31,151 bases of DNA from 2-02-FULL-62-14 sp035632555. Its GTDB lineage: Bacteria; Nitrospirota; Nitrospiria; Nitrospirales; Nitrospiraceae. The translations under genes were made by a program, and so were the position numbers. Shown here in pieces: positions 23,004 to 30,238 of the stretch. The stretch covers positions 1-31,151 of the forward strand of contig DASQGO010000038.1 in NCBI GenBank assembly GCA_035632555.1. The letters are read 5' to 3'. Within the stretch, counting starts at the first letter, position 1, and each line of letters opens with the position of its first letter. Under the pieces are notes generated by a model that worked only from the letters and a program-made list of their open reading frames with translations, ran no database searches and was not told the origin of the DNA.

Positions 23004-23828
23004 ATGGAATTCACGCTCAAACCATCTGCAGCGCCGGGCGGTCCGCCGCCGATGATGACCTGCCCGAAATGCGGATTCGAGCAGCCTGAAAATCCTGACT
23101 GCGCCAAATGCGGGATCGTTATTGCACGTTATAAGCCGTCCCAGGCAACGCCGGCCTATACTCCCCCGCCGCCTGAGAAGAGCAAGGAACAACTGGCCAT
23201 CGACAGGATGAAGGCGATCACGCCTCCGCCTTCCGGACCTGGTCTGTTTTCACAATTGTTCCGGATCGCCAGATGGGCCCTCGTTCTGGGATGCTTGGGC
23301 GCTCTGGTAATGATGCTCCGGCAGGCCCCGCCACCCCCGGTGGCGGTGGACCCGGAAGGCGCGCAGAAAGTTAGCGATAAATTCCTCGCAGCCAAGGAAG
23401 CTGCGACGCAGGGCCAGTCCTTCGCGATGCCGCTTACCGAAGCCGAATTGAATGCATGGATAGGCGCCAATCTGGCCGGTTCGGGCGGGACACCAACCCA
23501 GGAACAGGCTCAATCCTCCATGAAGGACATCAGGCTCCATCTCGCTGGCGATCAAATCCACGCCTACACGCGCTTCACGCTCTATGGGAAAGAGGTATCG
23601 CTGCAACTGACCGGGAAGCTACAGGTAAAGGACGGCCGACTCCGCATGGAGGCTACTCAGGGAATATTCGGCACCCTGCCCCTTCCGCACGCCGCCCTCG
23701 GAAGCGCTGTCTCGGTGCTCTTCGATTCACCGACCAACCGTGAAAAATTCGTGCTTCCAACGCAAATCGCCAACGTCCAGGTCCAGAACGGCGAGTTGCT
23801 GATTTCGTACAAGGGCCAGACGCCCTAA
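23004..23828 (+). CDS. Zinc-ribbon membrane protein of unknown function
   Basis: This 274-residue protein has a short N-terminal zinc ribbon with four cysteines (20, 23, 33, 36) in TCPKCGFEQPENPDCAKCG. A Pro-rich linker comes next, then one membrane segment (about 86-104, WALVLGCLGALVMMLRQ). The long C-terminal domain (about 125-274) of alternating beta strands starts SDKFLAAKEAATQGQSFAMPLTEAELNAW. The topology suggests a cytoplasmic zinc ribbon and an outside domain. I do not recognise the outer domain with confidence. The first ATG has no Shine-Dalgarno; Met17 or Met18, just before the zinc ribbon, are possible alternatives. Its stop overlaps convergently with that of the SRPBCC gene inside a hairpin. 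Confidence 0.75.
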   Translation: MEFTLKPSAAPGGPPPMMTCPKCGFEQPENPDCAKCGIVIARYKPSQATPAYTPPPPEKSKEQLAIDRMKAITPPPSGPGLFSQLFRIARWALVLGCLGALVMMLRQAPPPPVAVDPEGAQKVSDKFLAAKEAATQGQSFAMPLTEAELNAWIGANLAGSGGTPTQEQAQSSMKDIRLHLAGDQIHAYTRFTLYGKEVSLQLTGKLQVKDGRLRMEATQGIFGTLPLPHAALGSAVSVLFDSPTNREKFVLPTQIANVQVQNGELLISYKGQTP

Positions 23829-23837
23829 GGCGTCTGG
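23816..23837. terminator. Hairpin spanning two overlapping convergent stop codons
   Basis: CCAGACGCC and GGCGTCTGG pair perfectly over nine bases around the loop CTAA. The loop holds the TAA stop of the plus-strand gene and most of the TAG stop of the minus-strand gene. No T-run follows, so a bidirectional terminator or RNA end-protecting role is inferred. Confidence 0.5.
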
Positions 23838-24412
23838 GAAGCCCCGGCGCGAGCGCGCGCCCCCTCGCGCAAAATCTTGAAGTGGGTTTCCAGATCCCGC
23901 CTGAGCATTGTCCCGAAAAGCCAATCTGGCACCCACGAATCGATATCCACCAGCAATTCCATCTCCGCGCGCGTATGCACGGCGGCGCCGTCCGGCTCCG
24001 GCACGAACCGCCACCGGCGAAGGTAGCGTTTAAAGTCCCCCTCGATCAGGCTGGTGACAATGTCCCCGTTCGGCAGTTCTCGCGTTTCGCACCGCAGGCG
24101 CATTGCCCCGGGAAGAGGCGACCGGTCGATCAGGAGATCGGTCACCACACGTCCATCCAGCCGCTCCAGCTTGGCAATGCGGAACCGACCGTCGAAAAGA
24201 TCGGGCCACCGTTCATAGTCGCTCAAGACTGCGCGGACCGCCGCGGGTGGAACACGGATGCGCACCGTTGCCGTGGCTTTTTTCCCTCCGGACGGATCGT
24301 CACGAATCTCCAGCACCGTCACCGGAGCATCTGCGGCATGGACACGCACCGCGGCGAATATCGCGCAGCAGACCAGCAGCATGCCGCCCAGCAGTATTCT
24401 GGCATTCATCAT
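23825..24412 (-). CDS. Secreted SRPBCC (START/polyketide cyclase-like) protein
   Basis: This 195-residue protein has a signal peptide (ARILLGGMLLVCCAIFAAVRVHA) and one helix-grip domain. The opening of the domain, VTVLEIRDDPSGGKKATATVRIRVPPAAVRAVLSDYERWPDLF (about 30-72), is the hallmark of SRPBCC ligand-binding folds. It continues with CETRELPNGDIVTSLIEGDF and a long C-terminal helix (ETHFKILREGARARAG). Such domains hold hydrophobic ligands, but the ligand here is unknown. ATG 24412 is taken as the start because the promoter TAGAAT at 24426-24431 would begin the message near 24419. A longer upstream open frame lies before that and is unsupported. It is convergent with the zinc-ribbon gene. 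Confidence 0.78.
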   Translation of the reverse strand: MMNARILLGGMLLVCCAIFAAVRVHAADAPVTVLEIRDDPSGGKKATATVRIRVPPAAVRAVLSDYERWPDLFDGRFRIAKLERLDGRVVTDLLIDRSPLPGAMRLRCETRELPNGDIVTSLIEGDFKRYLRRWRFVPEPDGAAVHTRAEMELLVDIDSWVPDWLFGTMLRRDLETHFKILREGARARAGASQTP

Positions 24413-24425
24413 GACCCTGGGAATG

Positions 24426-24454
24426 ATTCTACGCAGGGTTCCCATTCGCCGCAA
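24426..24454 (-). promoter_or_regulatory. Possible promoter of the SRPBCC gene
   Basis: On the minus strand TTGCGG (24449-24454), a 17-base spacer and TAGAAT (24426-24431, 5/6). The predicted start near 24419 is seven bases before the ATG at 24412, and AGGG lies close to the start codon. Confidence 0.45.
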
Positions 24455-24466
24455 CTGCGCGGGCTG

Positions 24467-24475
24467 TGCTAGGAT
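24467..24475 (+). promoter_or_regulatory. Extended -10 promoter of the Cys-rich protein and queG
   Basis: TGC-TAGGAT (24467-24475) is an extended -10 element. The predicted start near 24482 gives a 12-base leader with AAGGAG. The string TAGGATGCGCGC also occurs at the promoter upstream of 6600. Confidence 0.5.
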
Positions 24476-24493
24476 GCGCGCAAGGAGACGCCT

Positions 24494-24889
24494 ATGCCGA
24501 TTGCAAAAATGCGCCGGTGCATCAGAACGCTTGTGCTCGCCTGGATCTGGCTCTGGAGCATGGGGCTGTCCCCGGCCGGCGCCTCGCCGAACCAGCTGCC
24601 GATACAGGAATCCGTCGCAACCACCGAGTTCAATTGCAGCTTCGGCATGGCCAAAGGCGAACCACAGCAGACGTGCCAGGTCCCCATTCCAACCGGCTGC
24701 ATCGTCGCGCATTTTCCCGGCACCGCTAAGCCCTGGACGAGCATTTCCAAAGGCGGCAACACCCAGTGCAAATTCGACGACAAAGCCACGGACTGGAAAA
24801 CCCGCATCACCGGCACGTGCGGAAAGTGCAAGACCGGGCACTGTTCGGTTCAGTTCATCGTCAAATTTGATTGCTCGCAGCGAAAATAA
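24494..24889 (+). CDS. Small secreted Cys-rich protein of unknown function
   Basis: This 131-residue protein has a signal peptide (MRRCIRTLVLAWIWLWSMGL, likely cut near PAGA-SP). The mature part holds eight cysteines, including NCSF, TCQV, GCIV, QCKF, TCGKCKTGHCSV and DCSQ. That suggests a periplasmic or exported disulfide-bonded protein. I do not recognise the family. The ATG at 24494 has AAGGAG six bases upstream; Met6 is an alternative. It is two bases from the start of queG and probably co-transcribed with it, though no functional link to queuosine is evident. Confidence 0.7.
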   Translation: MPIAKMRRCIRTLVLAWIWLWSMGLSPAGASPNQLPIQESVATTEFNCSFGMAKGEPQQTCQVPIPTGCIVAHFPGTAKPWTSISKGGNTQCKFDDKATDWKTRITGTCGKCKTGHCSVQFIVKFDCSQRK

Positions 24890-24891
24890 CC

Positions 24892-25857
24892 GTGTTGCTC
24901 GCGGAAGCCATCAAGCAGGAAGCCCGCGCGATCGGGTTTGACGTTGTCGGCATCAGCCGTATCCTCTCAAATCCCCCTGTCTCGCATCCCGATTCGTTAT
25001 ATTCCCGCCTCAGCGAGTGGCTCCGCCGTGGCTACCAGGGCGCGATGGAATGGATGGCCCGCGAACCGTCCCGGCGTGCCGATCCACAGGCCGTTCTGGC
25101 CGGCTGCCGCTCCGTGATCTCCGTGGGCATGAACTATTATTCCGATCAGCGGGCGGACGAGCGGCCTGGGCATGGCCGCATCGCACGCTATGCCTGGGGA
25201 AAGGATTATCACGACGTGCTGCAAGCCCGGCTGGGACAGTTGGAAGATCGGATCGGCATTCTGGCGCCGGGCGCGGGAACCCGTTCCTACGTGGACACGG
25301 GGCCTGTAATGGAAAAGGCCTGGGCGCAACAGGCCGGCCTGGGCTGGATCGGCAAACATTCCAATCTTGTATCCACCCGGTTCGGCTCCTGGCTGGTGCT
25401 GGGTGAAGTCCTGACCACGCTGGAGCTGGAGCCCGACGAGCCTGCGACCGATCTCTGCGGTTCCTGCAGCCTTTGCATCAAAGCCTGCCCGACCGGTGCG
25501 ATCACGGAGCCCTACGTCGTGGACGCCCGGCGTTGCATCTCGTACCTGACCATTGAGCTGCACAAGCCCGGCGATGAGATTCCGGCCGACCTGGCTCCCA
25601 AGCTCGGGAACCGCATTTTCGGTTGCGACGATTGCCTGGATGTCTGCCCGTACAATATCCATGCGCTGCCGGCGACGGAGCCGGAATTCCAGCCGGCGCC
25701 GCTGTCGCTTGCCCCCGATCTCGAGCAACTCGCAGGTATGGATGCACACACATTTGCTTCAACCTTTCGAAAGAGCCCCCTCAAACGCGCCAGACATACA
25801 GGTTTTCTTCGCAATGTCCGGCTGGCGATTAAAAACGCCGCTGCGCAGATTCGCTAG
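24892..25857 (+). CDS. queG: Epoxyqueuosine reductase
   Basis: QueG makes the last step of queuosine in tRNA, reducing epoxyqueuosine with a cobalamin and two [4Fe-4S] clusters. The protein is 321 residues. A short N-terminal domain (about 8-100, LAEAIKQEARAIGFDVVGI) is followed by YVDTGPVMEKAWAQQAGLGW with catalytic Asp135. The first cluster motif is CGSCSLCIKAC (Cys189, 192, 195 and 199). The second is CDDCLDVC (Cys245, 248, 252). The start is taken as the GTG at 24892, two bases after the upstream stop; a TTG seven codons earlier overlaps the upstream gene. No Shine-Dalgarno precedes it, so translation probably depends on coupling. Confidence 0.94.
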   Translation: MLLAEAIKQEARAIGFDVVGISRILSNPPVSHPDSLYSRLSEWLRRGYQGAMEWMAREPSRRADPQAVLAGCRSVISVGMNYYSDQRADERPGHGRIARYAWGKDYHDVLQARLGQLEDRIGILAPGAGTRSYVDTGPVMEKAWAQQAGLGWIGKHSNLVSTRFGSWLVLGEVLTTLELEPDEPATDLCGSCSLCIKACPTGAITEPYVVDARRCISYLTIELHKPGDEIPADLAPKLGNRIFGCDDCLDVCPYNIHALPATEPEFQPAPLSLAPDLEQLAGMDAHTFASTFRKSPLKRARHTGFLRNVRLAIKNAAAQIR

Positions 25858-25880
25858 TCCTGGCGCGGTGTTTGCCCCCC

Positions 25881-25908
25881 TTGTATTCGATCTTTAAAGG
25901 AGTATCAT
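25881..25908 (+). promoter_or_regulatory. Possible promoter of the response regulator-kinase pair
   Basis: TTGTAT (25881-25886), a 16-base spacer and TATCAT (25903-25908, 5/6). The predicted start near 25915 gives a leader of about 64 bases with a strong AAGGAGGG ribosome binding site. Confidence 0.4.
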
Positions 25909-25978
25909 CTTCACCATCCGTTCATCGTACTCATTGACTGGTCCAAGAGCAGTGGGCTCCAACAACAAGGAGGGCACC

Positions 25979-26413
25979 ATGGCACTATGGCCGTTCGGAG
26001 TACATGACCGGGAGCACCCCAGTCTGGGGGTCGTCCTCGTCATCGACGACGAGGAGAGCATCCGCAAGATTTCCCGCCTCACCCTGACCAAAGCCGGCTA
26101 CGAGGTCGTTGAAGCCGAAAACGGGGAAAAAGCGATCGAGGTCCTCAATACCGGAGAGAACCCGCTGACGGTGGACGTCATCCTCTGCGACATCCGGATG
26201 CCGAAGATCAACGGGGTCGAGGCTATTCATTACTTCCAGACCCAATACCCCTCCGTGCAGATCATCGTGCAAACCGGCTTTCCCGACCTGAACTTGGCCA
26301 CGTCGCTCATGAAGCAGGGCATCGTGGATTACCTGGTCAAGCCGGTCGAGAAGGAAAAACTGCTCGCCGCCGTTTCCAGAGCGGTGGAGCAGCGCACCAT
26401 CTGCAACACCTGA
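25979..26413 (+). CDS. Single-domain response regulator
   Basis: This 144-residue protein is a receiver domain with no output domain. The acidic pair is in VIDDEES (Asp23, Asp24). The phosphorylation site is Asp71 in VILCDIRMPKING. The conserved Thr99 is in IIVQTGFPD, and Lys121 is in DYLVKP. A short N-terminal extension (MALWPFGVHDREH) precedes it. The start at 25979 has AAGGAGGG seven bases upstream; a frame 15 codons longer has no support. It is followed 74 bases later by a histidine kinase, so they should form a two-component pair. Lacking an output domain, it may act by protein-protein contact or in a phosphorelay. Confidence 0.9.
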   Translation: MALWPFGVHDREHPSLGVVLVIDDEESIRKISRLTLTKAGYEVVEAENGEKAIEVLNTGENPLTVDVILCDIRMPKINGVEAIHYFQTQYPSVQIIVQTGFPDLNLATSLMKQGIVDYLVKPVEKEKLLAAVSRAVEQRTICNT

Positions 26414-26449
26414 CGACCGCGAGACCGTCGTACGATCTCACCGACGCCG

Positions 26450-26474
26450 CCCGCCGGCCAATCCGGCCGGCGGG
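26450..26474 (+). other. Intergenic hairpin between the response regulator and histidine kinase
   Basis: CCCGCCGGCC and GGCCGGCGGG pair perfectly over ten bases with the five-base loop AATCC. The arm ends two bases before the GAGG used as the kinase ribosome binding site. No T-run follows, so mRNA stabilisation or control of kinase translation is more likely than termination. Confidence 0.5.
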
Positions 26475-26487
26475 GCTGAGGTCGAGC

Positions 26488-27528
26488 ATGAAGCCGACAG
26501 TTGCCGAACAGTCGCTCATCGTCGTCATCCTTGGCGCCGGGAAAGGCGGCTCCGCCCTGATCGAATTGCTCACCCGTTGTGCGGGCATTCGGATTCTCGG
26601 CGTGGCGGACAGCAATCCAGACGCGCCCGGCCTGCAACTGGCCCGCTCCCACTACATCCCGACCACATCGGACGCCGCCTGGCTGGTCGCCCGCGACGAA
26701 ACGAACCTGATCATCGACGTAACCGGCGACCCGGCCGTCCCTCCGCTGATCGCCCGGCACAAATCGCCGCAAGCCGAAGTGCTGGGGGGAACCGCGGCCC
26801 GGCTGATCTGGAGCCTGATCCAGGCAGAACATGAGATGTACGAACGCCTCGCGCATGCCGAGAAGCTTTCGACGCTCGGCATTTTCACCGCCGGCATCGC
26901 CCACGAGTTCAACAATCCCCTTCACGGGATCATGGGTTTCGCCCAACATCTACAGGGCGAAACAGATCCCGCAATCATCGACGACTACAGCCATGAAATC
27001 GTCGCGTTGACCAGGCGTCTTTCGGAAATGACGAAGGGGCTGAACCTCTATGCCCGCACCGGCCAGATGCCCGATGTGGAGGACATCCAACTCCCGCAAG
27101 TGCTGGACGAGGCCGTCAAGATGGCGGCGTTCTCCACGATTCTCGATGAGGTGACCGTTGTCCGAAACTATGCGCCGGTTCCGGACATGCGGGCCAATCC
27201 GAGCGAACTGCACCAGGTCTTCGTGAACCTGGTCATCAATGCGGTGCAGGCCATGAACGCCCGCGGCCGCCTGACCCTCTCAACCAGCGTCGAGAACGGC
27301 CATCTCACCGTGACCGTCGAAGACACGGGGCCAGGAATCGCTCCGCAGGATTTGGCGAGGGTGTTCGCGCCATTTTTTACGACGAAGGAACGGAGCGCGG
27401 GAACCGGCCTGGGGCTCTATATCGTCCACACCATCATCAGCAAATATGGAGGAACCATCGAGCCGGTCAGCCAGCCCGGCAGCGGAACGACCTTCCGCAT
27501 CCAGTTTCCCCTACCCAGAGCAGCCTGA
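26488..27528 (+). CDS. Soluble histidine kinase with N-terminal Rossmann-like domain
   Basis: This 346-residue kinase has no membrane segment. The N-terminal ~110 residues look like a nucleotide-binding Rossmann fold: VVILGAGKGGSALIELLTR (12-30), then ILGVADSNPDAPGL with the acidic end of strand 2, then NLIIDVTGDPAVPPLI. The kinase core follows, with His139 in the H-box GIAHEFNNPLHGIMGF. The N-box VNLVINAVQAM has Asn251, and EDTGPGI, FAPFFTTK and GTGLGLYIV form the remaining ATP-binding motifs. The start ATG at 26488 has GAGG six bases upstream. Its likely partner is the receiver protein 74 bases upstream. The Rossmann domain suggests sensing of NAD(P)(H), another nucleotide or a small ligand; the ligand is not known. 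Confidence 0.9.
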   Translation: MKPTVAEQSLIVVILGAGKGGSALIELLTRCAGIRILGVADSNPDAPGLQLARSHYIPTTSDAAWLVARDETNLIIDVTGDPAVPPLIARHKSPQAEVLGGTAARLIWSLIQAEHEMYERLAHAEKLSTLGIFTAGIAHEFNNPLHGIMGFAQHLQGETDPAIIDDYSHEIVALTRRLSEMTKGLNLYARTGQMPDVEDIQLPQVLDEAVKMAAFSTILDEVTVVRNYAPVPDMRANPSELHQVFVNLVINAVQAMNARGRLTLSTSVENGHLTVTVEDTGPGIAPQDLARVFAPFFTTKERSAGTGLGLYIVHTIISKYGGTIEPVSQPGSGTTFRIQFPLPRAA

Positions 27529-27538
27529 ACCGTTCCCT

Positions 27539-29929
27539 CTATTTCAACTCGACGACGGTCACACCGTCGCCGCCTTCGGCCCGCTCGCCGGCACGAAAGG
27601 CCAACACGTAGGGCGAGCTTTTCAAATAGTCCCGAATAACTGCCTTGAGACGACCGGTCCCGTGGCCGTGGATGATCCGCAGCAGAGGCGCACCGGCAAG
27701 CGCGGCGCGGTCGAGCGCCGCCACCGTGGCATCCAGCGCCTCATCGGCCATCCTGCCCCGCAGGTCCAGCACCGTCGCCGCTTCGGCTTCCGCCAGCGTG
27801 GTCCTCAGCATCAACCGGCGCGGAGCGTCGGGGGCGGAACGCTCCGGCTCACCAGGACCGGCCAGCCCGATCAGACTCGACACGGCCACCGACATTTCCA
27901 CATCCCCGATCCGGACCCTGACGCGCTTCTTCCCCTGCGGAGCCTCCAGCAAGGTGCCGGTTTTCCCGAGACGGACCAGTTCGACACGATCGCCGGCCTG
28001 CAGACGATCTACCGGCACCGTTGCGGCGGCATCCGCCAGACGCGGTTGTTCCTGCGCTTCTATCTCGGCCAGCTTCTGCTTGGCTTCCCGGCCCTTGATC
28101 AACGTTCGCTCGCGTTTGACCTCTTCCAGAATGTTCTGAACCTGCGCGCGCGCGCGCAGCAGCTCGTCCGTCAGTTTTTTCTTCACACCTTTTCGTTCGT
28201 CCCGCTCGGATACCCGCAGCCGTTCCGTAATCTCGCCCGCTTCTTTCGCCGCCCGTTCGGCCTCGGCCCGCAACGCCGCCGCGCGTGCGGTGTCGTCGCT
28301 CAACCGGCGCTGCGTGTCCTGCAGTTCGCCTAAGACCTGCTCCAGCGACCGGTCGTCCTTGTTCAACAGCCCCATCGCATGGTCTAGGATGGCCTCATCC
28401 ATGCCCAATCGACCGGCGATCTCAATCGCCGAGGAACCGCCCGGCAGCCCCATGATGAGCTGATAGGTGGGCGAGAGCGTACGGACGTCGAATTCGACGC
28501 TGGCATTTTTGAATCCCTGTTTGCTCTGGGCCAGGATTTTCAGCTGATTGTAATGGGTCGTCGCGACGACCTTCATGTTCAGAGCGGCCAGCCGAAGCAG
28601 AAGCGCCTCCGCCAGCGCGGCGCCTTCGGCCGGATCGGTCGATGTCACCGGCTCGTCCAGCAGCACGAGCGCCCTCGACCGGCCCGGAGACGCATGACGC
28701 AACAATTGGATCATCTGCGTCATGTGCGCTGAGAAGCTCGACAGGTCCTTGGCCAAATCCTGCGCGTCGCCGATGTCCGCGTAGATCTCCGGGAACACCG
28801 CCATCTCCGAGTCGGCTTCGCAGGACAGCGGCAGTCCCGCGCGGGCCATCAATGCGAAAAGCCCCACAATCTTCAACGTGACCGTTTTGCCTCCCGTGTT
28901 GGGGCCTGAAATGACCAGGACATGGACCGTCTCATCCAGGAAAATGTCGTTGGCCACCACCAGCTCCCGTCCCAGAACAAGCAGCGGATGGCGGGCCTGC
29001 CGCAGCATGACGCGACCGCAGTCGTTCAGCGAAACCGGCTGCCCGCGCACAAGACAGCCGAAGGCAGCCTTGGCGGCGATACAATCCAGCCTGGCCAGCG
29101 CGCCGAGCCCGGCCAGCACGACAGCTGCCTGCCCGGCAACCATCGCCGACAATTCCTGCAGAATCCGCCGAACCTCCCGCTGCACTTCCAGGTCGGCAAC
29201 TTTGATCGAATTGTTCAGCTCCACCAGTTCACGCGGCTCCAGAAAGACCGTGGCCCCGCTGGCCGAGACATCATGGACGATACCGGGAATTTTCCCGCGC
29301 ATTTCGTCCTTGACCGGCACGACATACCGGCCTTCCCGCTGGGCGAAATACCGTTCCTGAAGCACCTCGGCGTAACGTTTGGACGCAAGAATGGTGTCCA
29401 GCCGGTACCGCATCTGCTGCTTCAGACTGGCCGCATGGTGAGTGAGACGGCGCAACTCCGGAGTGGCCGACTCGCGGATGTTTCCCTCCGCATCCACCGA
29501 CCGGTCGATGGAAAGTTTGAGCTGATGGAGATCGAAGAACGCTTCAAGGGGTGCGGCCACGGCGGATAGTGCGGGGCTGGTGTTGCGATGCCCTCCCAGG
29601 TACCGCATGACGTCCGCGCCGAGTCCCAGCCCGCTCGAAATATCGCGCAACTCGTGCGTCTCAAGCGGCGCGCCTTTGACCGCACGGTCAACCGCCTCAC
29701 GGACTTCCGGAAAAGACAGGGCCGGAAACGGATCGCTGCTTTCCCGCAAGGCCATCATCTCCGCGGTTTCCCGCAGCCGGATCCTCGCAGCATCGAGATC
29801 GGTCTCCAGCGGAAGCGCACGGCAGCATTCGACGCCCATCGGCGAACGGGCCTGTCCGGCCAGGACCTCCAGGATACGGCCCCATTCGAGGACTGTCATC
29901 GCCTGCGCGAGAAAGACGTGGCTGCTCAT
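27539..29929 (-). CDS. mutS2: MutS2 endonuclease (Smr-domain MutS paralogue)
   Basis: This 796-residue protein of the MutS2 type would limit recombination or rescue stalled ribosomes. It lacks the mismatch-recognition domains of MutS. The Walker A GPNTGGKT is at 342-349, the signature DLSSFSAHM at 395-403, and Walker B LVLLDEPVTSTDP at 421-433. In most relatives the last motif is DELGAGTDP; here PVTS replaces LGAG. A long helical coiled region (about 520-640) and a basic KOW-like region precede the C-terminal Smr domain (LDLRGRMADEALDATVAAL and IIHGHGTGRLKAVI). The ATG at 29929 has no Shine-Dalgarno, with the promoter TAAGAT ending eight bases before it. It is convergent with the kinase gene with ten bases between. 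Confidence 0.94.
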   Translation of the reverse strand: MSSHVFLAQAMTVLEWGRILEVLAGQARSPMGVECCRALPLETDLDAARIRLRETAEMMALRESSDPFPALSFPEVREAVDRAVKGAPLETHELRDISSGLGLGADVMRYLGGHRNTSPALSAVAAPLEAFFDLHQLKLSIDRSVDAEGNIRESATPELRRLTHHAASLKQQMRYRLDTILASKRYAEVLQERYFAQREGRYVVPVKDEMRGKIPGIVHDVSASGATVFLEPRELVELNNSIKVADLEVQREVRRILQELSAMVAGQAAVVLAGLGALARLDCIAAKAAFGCLVRGQPVSLNDCGRVMLRQARHPLLVLGRELVVANDIFLDETVHVLVISGPNTGGKTVTLKIVGLFALMARAGLPLSCEADSEMAVFPEIYADIGDAQDLAKDLSSFSAHMTQMIQLLRHASPGRSRALVLLDEPVTSTDPAEGAALAEALLLRLAALNMKVVATTHYNQLKILAQSKQGFKNASVEFDVRTLSPTYQLIMGLPGGSSAIEIAGRLGMDEAILDHAMGLLNKDDRSLEQVLGELQDTQRRLSDDTARAAALRAEAERAAKEAGEITERLRVSERDERKGVKKKLTDELLRARAQVQNILEEVKRERTLIKGREAKQKLAEIEAQEQPRLADAAATVPVDRLQAGDRVELVRLGKTGTLLEAPQGKKRVRVRIGDVEMSVAVSSLIGLAGPGEPERSAPDAPRRLMLRTTLAEAEAATVLDLRGRMADEALDATVAALDRAALAGAPLLRIIHGHGTGRLKAVIRDYLKSSPYVLAFRAGERAEGGDGVTVVELK

Positions 29930-29937
29930 CGGTGCCC

Positions 29938-29966
29938 ATCTTACTCCAGCGAGTAACGGCCCTCAA
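29938..29966 (-). promoter_or_regulatory. Promoter of mutS2
   Basis: On the minus strand TTGAGG (29961-29966), a 17-base spacer and TAAGAT (29938-29943). The predicted start near 29931 is two bases before the ATG. uvrB uses the same TAAGAT -10. Confidence 0.45.
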
Positions 29967-29974
29967 ACGGCGGC

Positions 29975-30003
29975 TTGCCGGACGCCCCACGCTGTGCTAT
30001 GTC
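29975..30003 (+). promoter_or_regulatory. Extended -10 promoter of the DUF3565-NFACT operon
   Basis: TTGCCG (29975-29980), a 17-base spacer and TGC-TATGTC, with the hexamer at 29998-30003. The predicted start near 30010 gives an 18-base leader with GGAGG. It is divergent from the mutS2 promoter. Confidence 0.45.
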
Positions 30004-30027
30004 ACCGCGCACGGGATGGAGGCGGCG

Positions 30028-30228
30028 ATGAAACAGAAGATCGTCGGATTTCATCAGGACGAGCATGAAGACTGGGTGGCCGACTTGATGTGCGGGCATG
30101 GGCAGCACGTCCGCCACCAACCGCCGCTCAGCGTGCGTCCCTGGGTGACGACGGAAGAAGGGCGTACCGGCAAACTGGGCAGCGAGTTGAACTGCCTCCG
30201 CTGTGACGAGGAGGGCCGGAGGGCCTAG
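30028..30228 (+). CDS. DUF3565 family small protein
   Basis: This 66-residue protein starts MKQKIVGFHQDEHEDWVADL and continues with CGHGQHVRHQPP, RPWV and a C-terminal CLRC. This is the DUF3565 pattern, and the family has about this length. Cys22, the histidines at 24, 27 and 30, and Cys56/Cys59 could bind a metal. The start at 30028 is set by GGAGG six bases upstream; the open frame extends further but into the mutS2 promoter region. NFACT follows ten bases after its stop. Function unknown. Confidence 0.82.
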   Translation: MKQKIVGFHQDEHEDWVADLMCGHGQHVRHQPPLSVRPWVTTEEGRTGKLGSELNCLRCDEEGRRA

Positions 30229-30238
30229 GAAAATCGCC

